A stretch of 64,000 bases of DNA from Bicyclus anynana (taxonomy: Eukaryota; Arthropoda; Insecta; Lepidoptera; Nymphalidae): NCBI RefSeq assembly GCF_947172395.1, contig NC_069085.1, positions 218,112 through 282,111 of the forward strand. The letters run 5' to 3'. The notes beneath the pieces were generated by a model. The model was given only the letters and a program-made list of their open reading frames with translations. It was not told the origin of the DNA and ran no database searches. A program made the translations under genes and the position numbers. Below, one piece after another: positions 1 to 13,800 of the stretch. Positions within the stretch are counted from its first letter, which is position 1; each line of letters begins with the position of its first letter.

Positions 1-1359
1 TGTTGAGAGTTGCCATGGTAGGCAGTCCGCTATATTACTGCCTGCCTGCTGTCGGCCTGCAGTCGATGCGATGCGATGCGTGAGGCTTCGGATTAAGTGC
101 TGAGTTCGAGTCACAGGCCACAGTGATTGCTTCATCAATGTCTGACGTGTCTATCACATAGGCGTATATAAAGAGTGGGCCGGGTCCACCCTAGAAAGGT
201 CCTGTGCCCACCCTAGGATTCTGGGCTACCGATTTGGAATTATATTAGGGACTCCAAAATTCTGATAGTTTTACAATACAATACTGATAATTTGACTCGC
301 CGCACGGAACCATAAAACCAAAAAGATGAAGAATAATATGTCTACCCGTGGCTAGGCGCTGGTACTTTATGCAGCATAATAAAGTAAACAAACAGACAGT
401 CATAATCGTTTGGTGTAGTACAAGTTGGTAGTCTTCGCAGGAACCTCTTCAAGTGTGAAGTGTGGTGGACAAACACATACCTACGCCTGAATATTTTTAT
501 TAGCACTGCCGTGTAGTTACAACTTAGTGTCTCTAACTCAACGCCTGGTGACAAAACCCAAGGCCAGTTTGATCAAAATGATGGCTGTGTCAGAGCAGTG
601 GCGTAGCGTGTCTTGTATCAAAATTAGTTGGGGGCCCAATATGAAGGATCAAGATTTCTAAAAGAAAGAAAGATGTTTGAAGAACCAATGAATATACGGG
701 AATTCATAGGATCATCAAACTAAAGGATTGTGGATAAGGTACATTTTACTGATTTTAGCTGTCACACGTAAGCAGTCTTTTCTGACAATGACGATTTACA
801 TAACTCTTTGGTAAACATTTCGGGTTTCTGTACAATGCCGAAGGTCTGGCCACGCAGCCTATTAGACCAAACTTTTTATGGCGATTGGTGGCTGGTTTGC
901 TAATTCAACTGTACTGCGAGAAACATAGGTATCGGAATGTAAGAAGGTATTATAATATTTTGATACTCTCAGATAGGTCAGGGCCGGGGATCGAACCCAG
1001 TTTTATTTGAACACTGAGGGATTGTGTACTGGTTGTAAATGTTCGCGATCTAAATATCGCATATGTATTTCATCCCAGCTCGAGAGATTACAATCTGTAT
1101 CGAGAGCTCGTCTCGTCTCGTCTCAGTAGTTTGGTTAAAGCCGCGGCACGTCCTCCGCACTGTATTCATGTAACAGTCTATAACTAGCCGCCGGCTGTCA
1201 ATAGAAGGGTTTACAACTGGTACTATCCGCGACACGGCACGGTACGTGTCCAGTCGGCACTGTGGAACCAGCCTTGTTACAGTTGACGTGACGATCACTC
1301 AATCCTATGTACTCAGGTACCTATTTATACTAAAGAAAAACTGAGTTTGTTCCGCTCAA

Positions 1360-1550
1360 ATCTATACTTACTAATATTACAAAGCTGAAGAGTTTGTTTG
1401 TTTTATTGAACGCGCTAATCTAAGGAACCACTGGCCCGTCATGAGAAATTATTTCAGTGTTAGGTAGCCCATTTATCGAAGAAGGCTATATATAGGCTAT
1501 AATATATTTTTCCCGTATTCCTACGGGAACGGAAACCACGCGGCGTCAGG
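1360..1550 (-). repeat. Dispersed retroposon tail, copy A
   Basis: Reverse complement of the element at 18241-18443: same CCGCGTGGTTTCC-type start, same CGTAGGAATACGGG stretch, same end in AATATTAGTA. The short TTTAT-rich end and lack of an open frame fit a non-autonomous or 5'-truncated non-LTR element. Confidence 0.65.
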
Positions 1551-1760
1551 TAGTATAGAATAATTACGTAATTATTATATTTAGACGAAATGTTCCCAAG
1601 GTATACGAACATGTTAGAGCTACTCTCTAACTTAACATACACTGACAACATTAAAGCGAGAAAAGCCACGGACAAACCTAGTTACTTAATTAATAAGCCG
1701 TAAATACATAAATTATTTGAATGTGGTCTCGCCGTCGGGCTTTGTGTCTATTTTCCTCGA

Positions 1761-1957
1761 CTTTTTTCTTTACAAATTAGCTCTTGACTACAATCTCACC
1801 TGGTGGTAAGTCTAGATGCAGTCTAAGATGGAAAGTCTCCCACCAGCCAGACCTGGACCAATTAAGAAAATATCAAATAAGCCCAGCCGAGAAATTGAAC
1901 CCACGACCTTCGTTTTGTAAATCCACCGCGCATACCACTGCGCTACGGAGGCCGTCT
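1761..1957 (-). repeat. tRNA-derived SINE, copy 1
   Basis: Read on the minus strand it begins with a tRNA-like head: an A-box-like TAGCGCAGTGGTATGCGCGG and a B-box-like GGGTTCAATTTC, followed by a body shared with copies at 5735-6119 and 23694-23922 and a poly-A-like tail (poly-T at 1762-1770 on the plus strand). Confidence 0.7.
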
Positions 1958-4550
1958 AGAACCCCTAACGCGTGTGTTAGTTGTCTCTTAAAGATAAGGA
2001 AAGATCGATAAACAATAAAACACGTAGTGTACTTCCAAGACAACCTTTAATCTCGTCCAAAATAAATTAGTCAACAGTACTTAGGGCGAACTCTTTGAGT
2101 TGTTTGTTTAAACTTTATATTAACAAATCGCTTATAATACCTTACATCACTATCACCAGTTAGCCTACTATGTTCAGATATCGGGGACGGCGGCCACGGG
2201 TGGACCACGAGTGGGCTATGGGCGGACCACGGGTGGGCCATGGGCGGACCACGGGTGAGCCATGGGCGGTTCACGGGCAGGCCAGGTGTGGCGGTGGCTC
2301 CGGACTTGTTTCGTCGATATTCACCAACGTATTATAAATGCTTACTTACTTACTCATGTTTACGTGAAAAATAAACTTTACTGTACGGCAGCGTAAAAGA
2401 GTTTACAAAAATACAATGTCTCCTGTTAGAAATAACAAAGCAATCCGATCAGTAGATGAGTCTAAACAATCGAATACTAAAATGTTGTTACAGGAAATTA
2501 GTCGCTCGGCACAAAATATTCGCAGCTCGTATTTATTTATAATTTCCTTAGGACGCGATTTTTACAAATAAATCTCCTTTACTTATATCATCTGAGATAA
2601 ATAACTAAAACAAACTCAACGCAACCTCTGCGGTATATAGGTAGTTACACCATGGATCAGAACCCGCCATGTGTACAGTGTCACTTACATCAATAGACGC
2701 GAACTATCTAGTTTTAGTTGTGATATGTAGGATTGATATGCTAGTCCAGGAGTTCGCCGCACAACATCGCACGTCTGCAGGAGCAGGAGCCAATGGCTCA
2801 AATATTTAATATAGGTCGCTTTAGTTGCATAATACGACACCAACAAAATGTTGTTTTGAAGATTTAGGTAGATGAAGTGCATTTAATAAATTCAAGATGT
2901 AAATTTCTAATAGGGTCAGAATGAATGAGAACAATATTTACAGTATGTCACAGTTTGTGAGTTCTAATTTGATTGTTGTGAATGTTACGAATCACAATAT
3001 CTCGGTGAGGCAAAACGGAAACTTGGATAATACTTGTCAAGTGCACAAGTGCAATACATAGAAGCGCCCTGGCCCACACGATCATCATGCCAGTACAAGT
3101 GTCCGACCCACACTAGCAGGCGCGATGTGCAACCCATATAATAAATCAATCAAATGGGCCAGCTCCCCCACAGCCGCCGCCCCACGCCTCGGCTGATCCG
3201 GACGTGATTCTCTGACATCCAAGTCCCGACGCGTGTAGTCACATTTGACACGGAAAACAGTATGTGTGGAGGGACAGCAAGTCAGAGAATCCGCCCCCGA
3301 GCGCCGATCGGTCACCGACGCGAGACACGACAGGCAACACTTTCGTGTTAGTTTAAAACAAATTTTTGTCGAGATCATCGAGAACGGTCGGTGTAGCTGC
3401 AGGTCAAATGCTAGATAACAATTTTAAGCTTCTGTTCTATTGATATTTATTTTACACTCGTTGCGCTGACTGCGAAGTTACGAACTTGAGCTTTAACAAG
3501 CAGCATTGGGTCTACTTTAGTCTGAAGCTGCGACGTCGCGTCGTGTCGCGTCGCGTCGTGTCGCGTCGGCGCGCAGCAGCTCGAGGCGCTCGTAGTAACA
3601 AACATTATTTACACAGAATACATTACAATGACGTCTATCTATTGTACTCGACGAATTAGTTAGACATGTAAAAAAGTGGCAAAGAGTCAGTCGCTTACAA
3701 CCTACTATGTACATCACAGGATTCATCTAAGAGAAATAACAGATAGATCATTTTATTTATTCATTATGAATTAACTTTATCTACTGCAGTCGGGAGTAGT
3801 CGGCGGTGGCGAGGACGCCGACCGTGCTCGCGGTGAGACGCCGTCACTCTCTGCACTCAACTCGCAGGGACACGACAGACACAAAGTCTGACAGCGATCA
3901 CTTGTGACGTCAGCGACGGTCCTTCTGACACAGTTCGATAGTGACAGATCTAAAAATTGCGCCCCTTAAAATGCAGCACTTTATTGTAAAAGCAGATTTT
4001 ACTCGTGTTTGTGCTGCCCCCGGTCGTGCAAACAATGTGAGCTCCGGCCCAGCGCGCACGGTGCCGTCCGCTCGCTCCGGCCAGGCGCCGCCACTGGCTG
4101 ACGTCACCGGCAGCATTTACGATATTATACTTGAGATCCTTTATCGTGTCCCGAAATATACCCAGATCGTAAATGAGAACATAATTTTATCATCATAGAT
4201 TAAAAGACACTCGAAGCGCAGCTGAATTTTCACGTCTGTATTCCTTATCATTTACTATTTAGCCATACAGCGCGTACTACACCGACTACTCCGCGCCTGA
4301 TGACGTCAGCTACAACATTTACATAGGACTCGACCGCACTGTACACTCGGCACTCGACACACTCGGCTGTAGGAGCGCAACTGCAACTTCTCCGGCGACG
4401 TGACTCGCACGCGGGACGCCTAGCTTGCGCCCAACGTATGTATACATTTACACGTGGAAATAAAGAAGAATTGCAAAGAAATAATTACTGGTTTACATTC
4501 TGAGATGGTACATTGAATACCGTTTTCAATAGTCGAAGGAGAAGGGTCGC

Positions 4551-4556
4551 TTTATT
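4551..4556 (-). promoter_or_regulatory. Candidate polyadenylation signal AATAAA for the Side-family gene
   Basis: TTTATT on the plus strand, that is AATAAA on the minus strand, about 190 nt downstream of the second ESCV stop. It is the first canonical signal I noticed after the stop codons and would end the transcript near 4530. Confidence 0.4.
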
Positions 4557-4743
4557 GTCTCGATTGTTAAGAAAAATATGACGAGTGCGATTTAAAGACG
4601 TCGGTGGATTCGTCCGATTCATTATTATCGACGTGATATTTCTTAAAATGTGCTCGTCCAAAGTTTAAAAGGGTCCTCGTACAAGAACCGACAGTCGCAC
4701 TCGGCTCCCCCGACACCGCGCGGGCGCTCGTCGTGCGGCGCGC

Positions 4744-4892
4744 CTACACGCACGACTCGGGGATCCGGTGGTCGAGCAGCTTCTTGACGGCGTTGACGTT
4801 GATGTCGGGCGCGGGGCGCAGCGAGGCGGAAGCACTGCATCCGAGCGCCGACGCTGGCACGGAAGCGCGCGTGCGCTCGTCGTGCGGCGTGC
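4744..4892 (-). CDS. Duplicated terminal-exon copy 2 (second ESCV tail)
   Basis: A 149-bp-offset duplicate of the end of copy 1, including the short stretch after the stop. It reads RASVPASALGCSASASLRPA then PDINVNAVKKLLDHRIPESC-V-stop. Against copy 1 it has several substitutions and one 3-nt in-frame deletion (one Glu lost), so the coding frame appears conserved after duplication. No good acceptor precedes it. However, if the 11187 exon (phase 1) splices straight to 5060, translation passes through copy 1 in another open frame and enters copy 2 in exactly the conserved frame. Copy 2 could thus be the used C terminus, an alternative end, or a decaying duplicate. Confidence 0.5.
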
Positions 4893-7800
4893 TTACACGC
4901 ACGACTCCGGGATCCGGTTGTCGAGCAGCTTCTCCTTGATGGCGTCCACGTTGAGGTCGGGCGCGGGGCGTAGCGAGGCGGACGCGCTGCGTCCGAGCGC
5001 CGCCGCCGGCACGGACGCGCGCGCGCCCCACGTCCAAGACGCGCCCGGTCCGTTGCACGCCTGCACACACAACACAATTTGTAATAATGCCGTTTTTATA
5101 TATTTGCCAATAATTCGATAATATCGACATAATTCTGCCACAATGCCACAATCGCCTTACCTGAAACTGAGAGTACCTACTCGTTTTTAGTTTTGCACTT
5201 GTAGCGAATGAATTCGAGGTAAGCTTGGGTGGGCGTTACGCAAATTTTATACACGAATTTATCAGAGAATCTCAGTAGGTAGGTTTGTTGTAATTAAGTT
5301 TTCAGTAGCTCAGGAGTGGGCGGAAAGAATGGGTGCGCTCAGATCCGACGTGTATGTGACGAGTGGTCCGACGCCGACGTACAGGGACGGAGCCAGTAAT
5401 TAGTCGAGTTATCTCTGTATCGAGTGGATTACCCGACACAGTTAGTAAGGCCAAGCCACGGAACGATCGTCGGCAGCAAATTATTTGGATTCTCAATTAC
5501 ATTTGATTTCTTCCCGTTGGTCCTAATAATTATTTTCTTCGTCACGATCTCTTTCGATTTTAAGAACTCTGAAAACGTTGGTATCCTGTGCTGCGGCGCG
5601 TTTCGCTTCCCGTTTTTTTTGTTGAAAAATATGAATGGAAATAATTCCGATTAAGCAAATGATATTTATTACCGCAATCTGTCGCGAGGTGATCGCCTAA
5701 ACTTAGTTTTAGCTGGTCGGAGGCTTGGCCGTCGCTAGTTACCACTCTACGGGCAAAGACGTATCGCCAAGCGATTTAGCGTTCCGATACGATGTCGTGT
5801 AGAAACCGAACGGTGTGTGGATTTTCATCTTCCTCCTAACAAGTTAGTCTGCTTCCATCTTAGACTGCATCATCACTTACCACCAGGTGAGATTGTAGTC
5901 AATTGTAGGCAAGTTGCTTATGTTGCAATGTAAGATAGAAGCGGGCTAACTCGTTAGGAGCAGGATGAATCGGTAGGATGGTAACTAGCCACCGCCGAAG
6001 CCTCTCACTAGCCAGACCTGAACCATTTAAGAAAACTTTAATCGGTCAAGCTGGGGATCGAACCAAGGATCTCCGTCTTATAAATCCACCGCGCACACCA
6101 CTGCGCCACGAAGGCCGTCAAATATGATGTAACTTCCAGTGAAAGACTCGCAACTGTACCGATTATGAGTAGATATTACAGCTGTATGATATATACGCTG
6201 GTCGCGCGGCGCGGGGCGTCAGATGCAGTTTAGTGGGCGCGTGATCTGGCGCCGCTGACTGCGATATTGCCGGCACAAATCAACGCCGCGCGCCGATTCT
6301 TTCGAGTCGACGATTTACGGCGCAGCACGCGCGCACTGCGGTGCCGCCTGACTGATGTCGTTTTGAGCTGCGTCTTCATTACTAAGATAAATATTAAATT
6401 CTATTTCTATTTAACTCCGCGGTGCGACACCCGTAACATTACTAAGTTTAATAAGTTGAAAATCTCTCGTCGGTGCGAACTAATAACGTTTCATGAAACG
6501 TACATCGCTGTCGCTGACGCAGCCGCCGGCGGCGGGCGGCGGCGGGCGGCGGCGGGCGGCGCCGTCATATCTCTAAATAATATAAAAGCGATCGCGAGCG
6601 CTCCGCCGGGACGCTCAGCAAACATTATCAGCTATCGGCGACGACATCAAGCCGAGTCGCAGTAGATATAATGAGTTATTGAGTGACCGCAATAAAGATA
6701 CGGCCGCCGGCGCCCGCTCGCCGAGGAGAGCTCATGCCCGCGGCAAGTGCGGGCGGCGGCGGTGCGGATCTAACCGCAGACGGGTAGGAGTGGGTAAACT
6801 ACCCTCGCTGTAGTAACAAAGTGATAGCAGCTGTACAGAGTGAAAGAGTTCTCACCGGCGTGGCGAGCGGCGCGGGCGCCGGCCGGCCCGGCGACGACGC
6901 GGCCAGGCACGGCGCGCTCGACGTCTCACCTGCAACCAATAGCGGGCGTCAGTCGCACTCGAAGGTAAAGTTGTCGTTACGTCGATGCGCTGAGCTGCAG
7001 CGGAGACTTGCGATTGATTGTCGCCGCATTGTTTTATGTTTTGGTATCGTAAACGACTGCCACTCTGGTATGTCTGAGGTCAAATTGAATATCAACACAA
7101 TGAAGTACCTAAACAAATCAAATGAAAAATAATTACCTACTGAGCAAGAAAGTCCGTGGGTACCTTAGACCTTAACAAAACAAATAAACGAGAGGTTATG
7201 AGTTATGTGCCTCGGGACGTTATTAATTCTGTAAAAAAGTTCAAGAATATTAAATAGCTGCAAACAATCGTGAAACTTCGAATCAAATGTTTCGTTATGC
7301 ACACCCCCGGGAAAGGATTAAGAAAACTGACAGTCGTACGACAGAGGCACGACGAACGCACGACGAGCGCACGACAGGGGCACGACGAACGCACGACGAG
7401 CGCACGACAGGGGCACTACGAACGCACGACAGGGACACGACAGGCTGCGACAGCGCGTTGCGTGCCGCAGAGGACCACGTCCTAACTTATTCACTCGACT
7501 CTTTCGTAGCCGCTGATGTATTGTTTTCGATAGCTGTTGTACGTTTCTAAAGTTACACATAACATACATAACATGGTATATCGTCTCCGTCGAAATAATA
7601 TGAAAAACATTTTGTAAACTAAGAAAGATTTTTCTTTATTTAAAAACATTGTATAATTAAGAAGATTGTTTAAATAATGACCGCGGACCGTTTTAATTTC
7701 GCCCCCGTTAAAGTCTCAGGTCGTTATTTTGTGCTGAGGAGGGGAAAACGTCCGCGGACGACGAGCAATTAGCGTTTGAATGAATAGTTTTTTCGGGAAT

Positions 7801-10800
7801 ACGGACGAGGGTGACGTGAGGAGATTTCCCAGGATAAGGAAGGAATCTCGACAGATCCGCGCGGGAGGCGGGGGCGGGCGGGCGTTGGGACAAATAATTA
7901 ATCTCGCGCGGAGTGCAGCGTCACGGCCGGCGTCATTACAGCCCGTAATTAGTCGCGCACGTACTACGAGCCTACCCTTCGTATCTTCGCACCGCGTCTT
8001 GTTTTACATTCGAATGGTTGATGGCATACAGGAAGCGTACTCCCCGATGACAATCTCTTCAACTCTTTCTGTATCTACAGGGAACGTTAACGAGTACCGC
8101 GGACTCAGAGCGACGAGTCGTGTGAGCGGGAGCCACGTCCGATAACTACAGCACGGGGAAGTGACAGTCAAACATTTGCGGCAGCGACTGTCGCTGTAGG
8201 TCGCAAATCGCGTCAAAGTGTCACAGCACTCACGGTGATGTGGCTGCGATCTCCGCGCTAATTATTGTCTTTCAATTCGGTTCTTAACAGAATTTCGATG
8301 ATCACTTCGAAACTGGAGGACAATGTTCGAGTGAATGATCGCGGTTCACGTTCACTCTAAATCAATTGATTTCCACATATTTATATGCAAATAAATGATG
8401 ATTTGATGCAGCGTGACGAGAGGAACTGAAGTGGAGGACGTATGGACGAGGCACGAACGGGGTAATGACTAGGTAAGGACAAAGTGAGAACGTCGGCTGG
8501 ACGAGCTGTGACGAGAGGTACTCGTAAGCAGAAAACGTAATTTACATTGATCGCGAGGAAAGATAGAGTTTAACCAAGATGTGCTACTTGAAGTACTTAA
8601 TTAATTATTATTTATAATTGTTAGAAATTTTTAACCGCTATTTTATTTATGTTATCCGCTGCAGCAGAATGCAGGCGAGCGCGTTGCAATTAGCCGCATC
8701 CGTATCCGAGCTGGCGCCGGACCGTCGGTTCGTACCGGGACCGGCGGCTCGTTAGCCGCTTAATGGCATTACATTTACTTTTATTGCTCGCAACCTCGGC
8801 GCGACAGTCGACACTCGTCCGCGAGACAGTCGCAGGCCTGGCTCGGCTCGTCGCCGCACGAACGGTTAGCGAAACCGCAAGTTGCATGCGCGAACTGATC
8901 ATTAATTGTCAGTCGTCGCTCGTGCCGCTCGTCAGTCGCGCGATAATCGCCCGTTAAGTGAATGCCTCACGTGCCGCACGCAGCGCTGCGGTCGTGAGCG
9001 GGCGCGCGCAGGGCTCGGGCTCCCGATGTGCGATCGGTTCATTTGTGCGTTCTTATTCAAAATTAGCCTAACATTGTTGTCTGTTAAGCAAAAAAGAGAT
9101 TCAGTTGAATCTGGAAATACGAAAAGAAAGGTCAAGCAATCTGTAGATCCAGTTACTGGTAGGTTTGGCCGTATCTGCTTTGGCGTGGCCGAGGTCGAGA
9201 CTCGAGACCTGGTCGCGGGGCGTGAGAGGGGGGGGGGGAAGCTAACGATATGCATTAATTAATCGCTAACGCACAGCTGATGCGCGCAACTTCCGGCAAC
9301 TTAAAAACTTTCGTTTATTTGCCAATTGCTCCTATAATATTATCTTCTATAGTTCTCGGGAGCCATTCTAAGGCTGGAAGGACAATTTTTCATCATTATT
9401 TTAAACATGACGGTGGTCAGTATCGCACAGTCGCAGGATATATTACCTGTGGTTAGCTGATTCTGCCGCAATGTCATAGTCACCGACCGTCGCCGGGGCG
9501 TCAGCGCCGCGAGCACAGCTTCTCAGTGCCGCTCGCCGTCCGAGACATTACACGTGTTTCGACCATGCGCGCTTTTCAATGCGAAATTTACATGAAAAAC
9601 GCGTATTTTTTTAATGAAATAACTCTGGACGGCACTACACATCCGCATACTCGTAATTACAGAGAGGCTGCGCGGCGCGGGGTGCGGTGTTAGAGGGTAG
9701 GGGGAGGGAGGGGGCACAGACCATCACAATTAGGCACCGATGAAAGTGATTATAAGAACGAGTGAATAGCGACAGGTTACTCCTTTAGCACATACGATAT
9801 TTAATATACCAGTTTGTACTGAGGTTAGCTTCCAGCGTGCGGGAGACCATTGTGGCACACAGTCGCCTCGGCCGCGGCATGGCGTGGCGCCGTCTGCACT
9901 AGGGTTCCATCATGAAGTTCGTACGAGCGGCGGGTGGAGCTGATCGTTGATGTTGATGCAGTCGGCAATATTTCGAGCTGCTCACACGGGTTTGGTTTGG
10001 TGCAGCCCAGCCCAGCTCTCACTGGTTCAGTGCCGGCGCAGGTGCCTCAATCGCCGGCCCTTTGACTTTCTTAATTCGCGCGAGCTCCGCGCTATTGTTT
10101 GTACATTTCACAAACTTTTTTTGATGATGATGTTTTTATAGATATTTTCACTGTGTAATAAACTCGTAAATAGTTAAATGGCCAGTGACCAGTTGCGAAA
10201 GTTAGCGACTTTTCAATAAGTTCTGCGAGCAAAGAGCGACGCTAATGCAGTACTACGTTGTGTAGTTTCATTGCCCACAATTATAGTATACTCCTGAGGT
10301 GCTCCCATTGTCATCATATCAGGATCTAATGATGGGGTCCTGGAGAAATCGAGGGGAACTTTCAAAAATTTGCGATTTTTATAGATAATTATAGCGTATG
10401 TTAATATTTTCATGAAGCACTTTAATGTACTCTGATGATGAAACCGGAACACAAACGAGGGAACTCTTTAACGGTTTATAGCAGTCACTTTGTGTTTGGG
10501 CTTAATTAATTTGTGTCGACGAGAACTTTTTACCTTTGTTACGTGGTCTGTGACGTGGATGAAGACGAAGGACAGTTGAGGAAACTCCTCATCAGTTTAC
10601 AGCTACCTACATTTTGTCAGAGAACGCTATTTCATCCGAGCTTTTAATACGACTCATAGGAATTAACTTTTAGCGAAATTCTTCTTGCCTTCATCTATGT
10701 ATGATTACACTTAAAAATGGAAATGTAAAAAAAATATTGAAAAAACTCAACCGAATTCAAAAACATAATTATAGCTCGAATAGCAGTTGTGCTACTATAC

Positions 10801-13800
10801 TTAAATGTACCTAATCGTAACATCATCTAGAACAGAAGCTGGCTTGACTCAAAAAGCACAGAACTTTTGCTCAATTCAAACATCATTTTATTAATTAATT
10901 CAATACGCCGTAATTGGTACATGAATAAATCTAGAGTGCGGCAGAGCTGGTGGCGACACAGCACGCGGCAGCGGCGAACTAATGAACCGTGCTCATGACT
11001 GAGGCGGGCGCCGCTGAATAATTGAGGCTCGCTACAGTGTGAGCCTCCAGCATTAGGCGCATTACGCATGCACGCTCGCCCGCAGCCGCGCCGCGCCCGC
11101 GCCGCTGCGGTGTGGCCCTAGCGTCGGCGAAGCGACGCGGGGCCGCACTGCATCGTAGCGGGATATCGGCATCGACAGGTACTCACAGTAGTTGTTGGGG
11201 ATGAGGTCGGGCTCGGCGTCGTCGAGGTCGGGCGCCTTGTCGGGCGGCGGCGCGGGCGGCTTGCGCGGCTTGCGGCGCCGGCGCGCGGCCCGCCACGCCG
11301 CTCCCGCCAGCGCTACCGCCGCCGCCGCGCCCGCCGCCGCCGCGCTCGCCGCGCCCGCCGCGCCCGCGCCCAGCGGACTCTCGGACGCTGCAAGCGGAAC
11401 CAACCGTCACACATTGGAGCCTCGTGGGAAGACGAGTGAGCGGCCGATCATATAAACAGCGAACTACAGTCGCCAAAGTATCTTTGTAGATGTTTAGCGA
11501 TATATCTAAAAAATATTCGTCAAAGTTTTGCTTAGCGTTAAGGCACATTTACATTTGTCTGACGTGTCGTGTCGTGACGCATCAGAACAGAATCGGTATC
11601 ATGCATTTTGTAAGTATGTATTACACATATGTGTTGTGACATGTCGTGATGGTTCTGACGCGTCACATACAAAATGTTTGATACCGATTCTGTTCCGATG
11701 TGTCACAACACGTCACGTCAGACAAATATAAATCCGGCTTTAAGTAGAACCTAATACAAGGGTTGGCGCCAAGTGACGGCCGCGTGTGCCGCACGACAGT
11801 GTGACTACATGCCACTAGGTACAATCGCTCTTTGTTACATTTTTAACTAAATGTTTAGTGACATATTTTTTCAAGTGAATAAGTTAAGCCCGGTTTAGTT
11901 TGGCATTTTTGATAAAAATATACCTACGTAAAGGTAATACGTAGGTCGTAGGTGTTAATTGTTATTGTGACCCGGTGACTGTTGAATGGTTGGGGCGAGT
12001 GTGTGTCACGACACGTGTTCTCGCGTGTATCTACTTTATTATATACACGTGTAATTACGCTGTGAAACACTTCGATAAAGTTTAGCAAGTCAGTGACATA
12101 CGACAAACTTGTGAGTTCCAATGACGCGTAGGCGTGTGCTCCCGCCCCGCGCCGCGCGCCGCGTCGTCTGCGGGACTGTTGTACTGTGGGACTGTTGTAC
12201 TGTAAGACTGTTGTACTGTGGGACTGTTGTAGTCGAGAAGCGCGGGCGGCCATACATAGAGTAATTGTGGGATAAGCAGATAAAGAACTTTGCAGCTACC
12301 TAAGGGCCGAGAGCAGAGGGAGCGATGCTCGCACGCAATCCTGCTACAGATCTCTGCGGTGTACTCTCGAGGATATCCTTCGTAAACAAGGAAGTCGTAG
12401 TACTTTTCTGTTGAATAATGTTGGTACCACTCGTATATCTACCTTCACCGTTTCACAATTCTGTCAGTAAGCTAGAAATATCGACACAATCATAACTTAG
12501 GTACTTGTTTCCTATGGCAACATTTTAACTTAGTCTCAGCCCTCTGCGCGAGCACGGCCCTACATCAGAGTTCGCTGGTCGACACTGATCTGTGGCTGCA
12601 CCCGCCCCGAACCCGCGCCCGCTTCCTCGTCCGCGCCCGCGTCCGCACCCGCCACAGCGCTAATCACGCGTCATTATTCAGTCGAAACGGAAGTTGATAC
12701 GAGCGCTCAGTTTAATGATAAATAAATTGCTGCGGCGCGGGGGCGGGGCGCGGCGCGCGGGGAGGTAGGCCGCAGTGGAAGCGATCTAATAATTAACTTT
12801 GATGAGATGACTTCAAGCTCTTGTACTAGATTTAAACTGAGGTAATAAGTAAAGACCTTGTAAGTGACACTGTAGAAGCCTAACGCGTAGAAATGTAGAA
12901 GGATTGCATTGATTGTCAGTACATACCTACAAGTTTGTCTATTGTAACTAATCTCAACATTATTTTTCTATTAATATTTTGAAAAATAATTCCCGATTCG
13001 GACAGTTAAACGGGAGAAAAAGAACGTCAAATGCCATTTTATATAGAGCACAGCACTAGGAGCAAAGTGCAATTACAGCCTTTGACCCATGTCGATGTCA
13101 TTCACTAGCGTCACAGCACTGCGTCTGCTGCGTGTGCTCGGTCCCTGCGCTATAACGCTGCTGTGTCGCGGGCGCTAATGTTGCCGCTGCCTCTAACGTG
13201 AGACGCTTCCGCTGCCGCCACACACCGCGCGATACCTCCGGTGATAATCTGTTCCACGTGCAGATAATGTCTCGCGGTAAACTTTTCGGTAAACGCGCGT
13301 ATTTATTATCAGAAAACCGTTTGCGTGTTATTTACTTTATTTGCTTTATATAAAATATTATGTACGTAGGCTGCTGAAATGCGTGATTCTTTTATTATGT
13401 TACCGTTTTTGGATAAGAGTTATGAAATCGTTCTATGCGTTTTCCCACCCGAAAACAGCACAACGTAAATCACTACTAAGCGCTCGAGGATGTGTGTCAA
13501 ACTAAGTGAGTCGAAGCAACTAGAAGGTACAATAATAATATTATAGAGAACAATAGAGCCTAGAAGACCGTACTCGAAGCAGACGAGACAAGAAGTGAGG
13601 AAGAACGAAGATACTTCTTAAAATCCGTCTTGAAAACTTCTGTTAGATAATATTTAGACTGACGCTTTTCTGTACTGAAAATCTTCACCCACGGTAGAGA
13701 AATGCTGCTGAAAGCGAAAAGGTATTGAGCAAATTGCGATTTGATCCTTATAGAAGGATACAATTGACTCTCTATTAAAATTGAATTTTGAACGATAGTA

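Larger units (their letters stand above)
1..4743. other. 3' flank of the Side-family gene, no recognised gene
   Basis: Apart from the 3' UTR, two dispersed repeats and short simple repeats (a GGGCGGACCACGGGTGGGCC-type minisatellite at 2180-2280 and TCGCGTCGTG repeats at 3536-3565), I see no coding region with family-like content. Open frames here are short and lack splice or domain support. A tRNA-like fragment with GGGGATCGAACCC at about 985 hints at a degraded SINE. Confidence 0.5.
5061..11186 (-). other. Last intron(s) of the Side-family gene
   Basis: About 6.1 kb between the terminal exon and the membrane exon. It holds a rearranged SINE (5735-6119), GC-rich (CGGCGGG)n tracts at 6520-6560, a minisatellite at 7340-7445 and many GC-rich patches. 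A short cytoplasmic exon that would repair the phase mismatch may be hidden here; I could not identify it. Confidence 0.55.

Noticed and set aside
7203..7569. Overlapping ORFs in the GCACGACGAACGC minisatellite
   Set aside because: Low-complexity translation from a tandem repeat.
9825..10022. Minus-strand ORF with TSTISSTRRSYELHDGTLVQ as a possible missing cytoplasmic exon
   Set aside because: It ends in its own stop, its only plausible acceptor gives phase 0, and the upstream exon leaves in phase 1, so it does not join or repair the phase mismatch.
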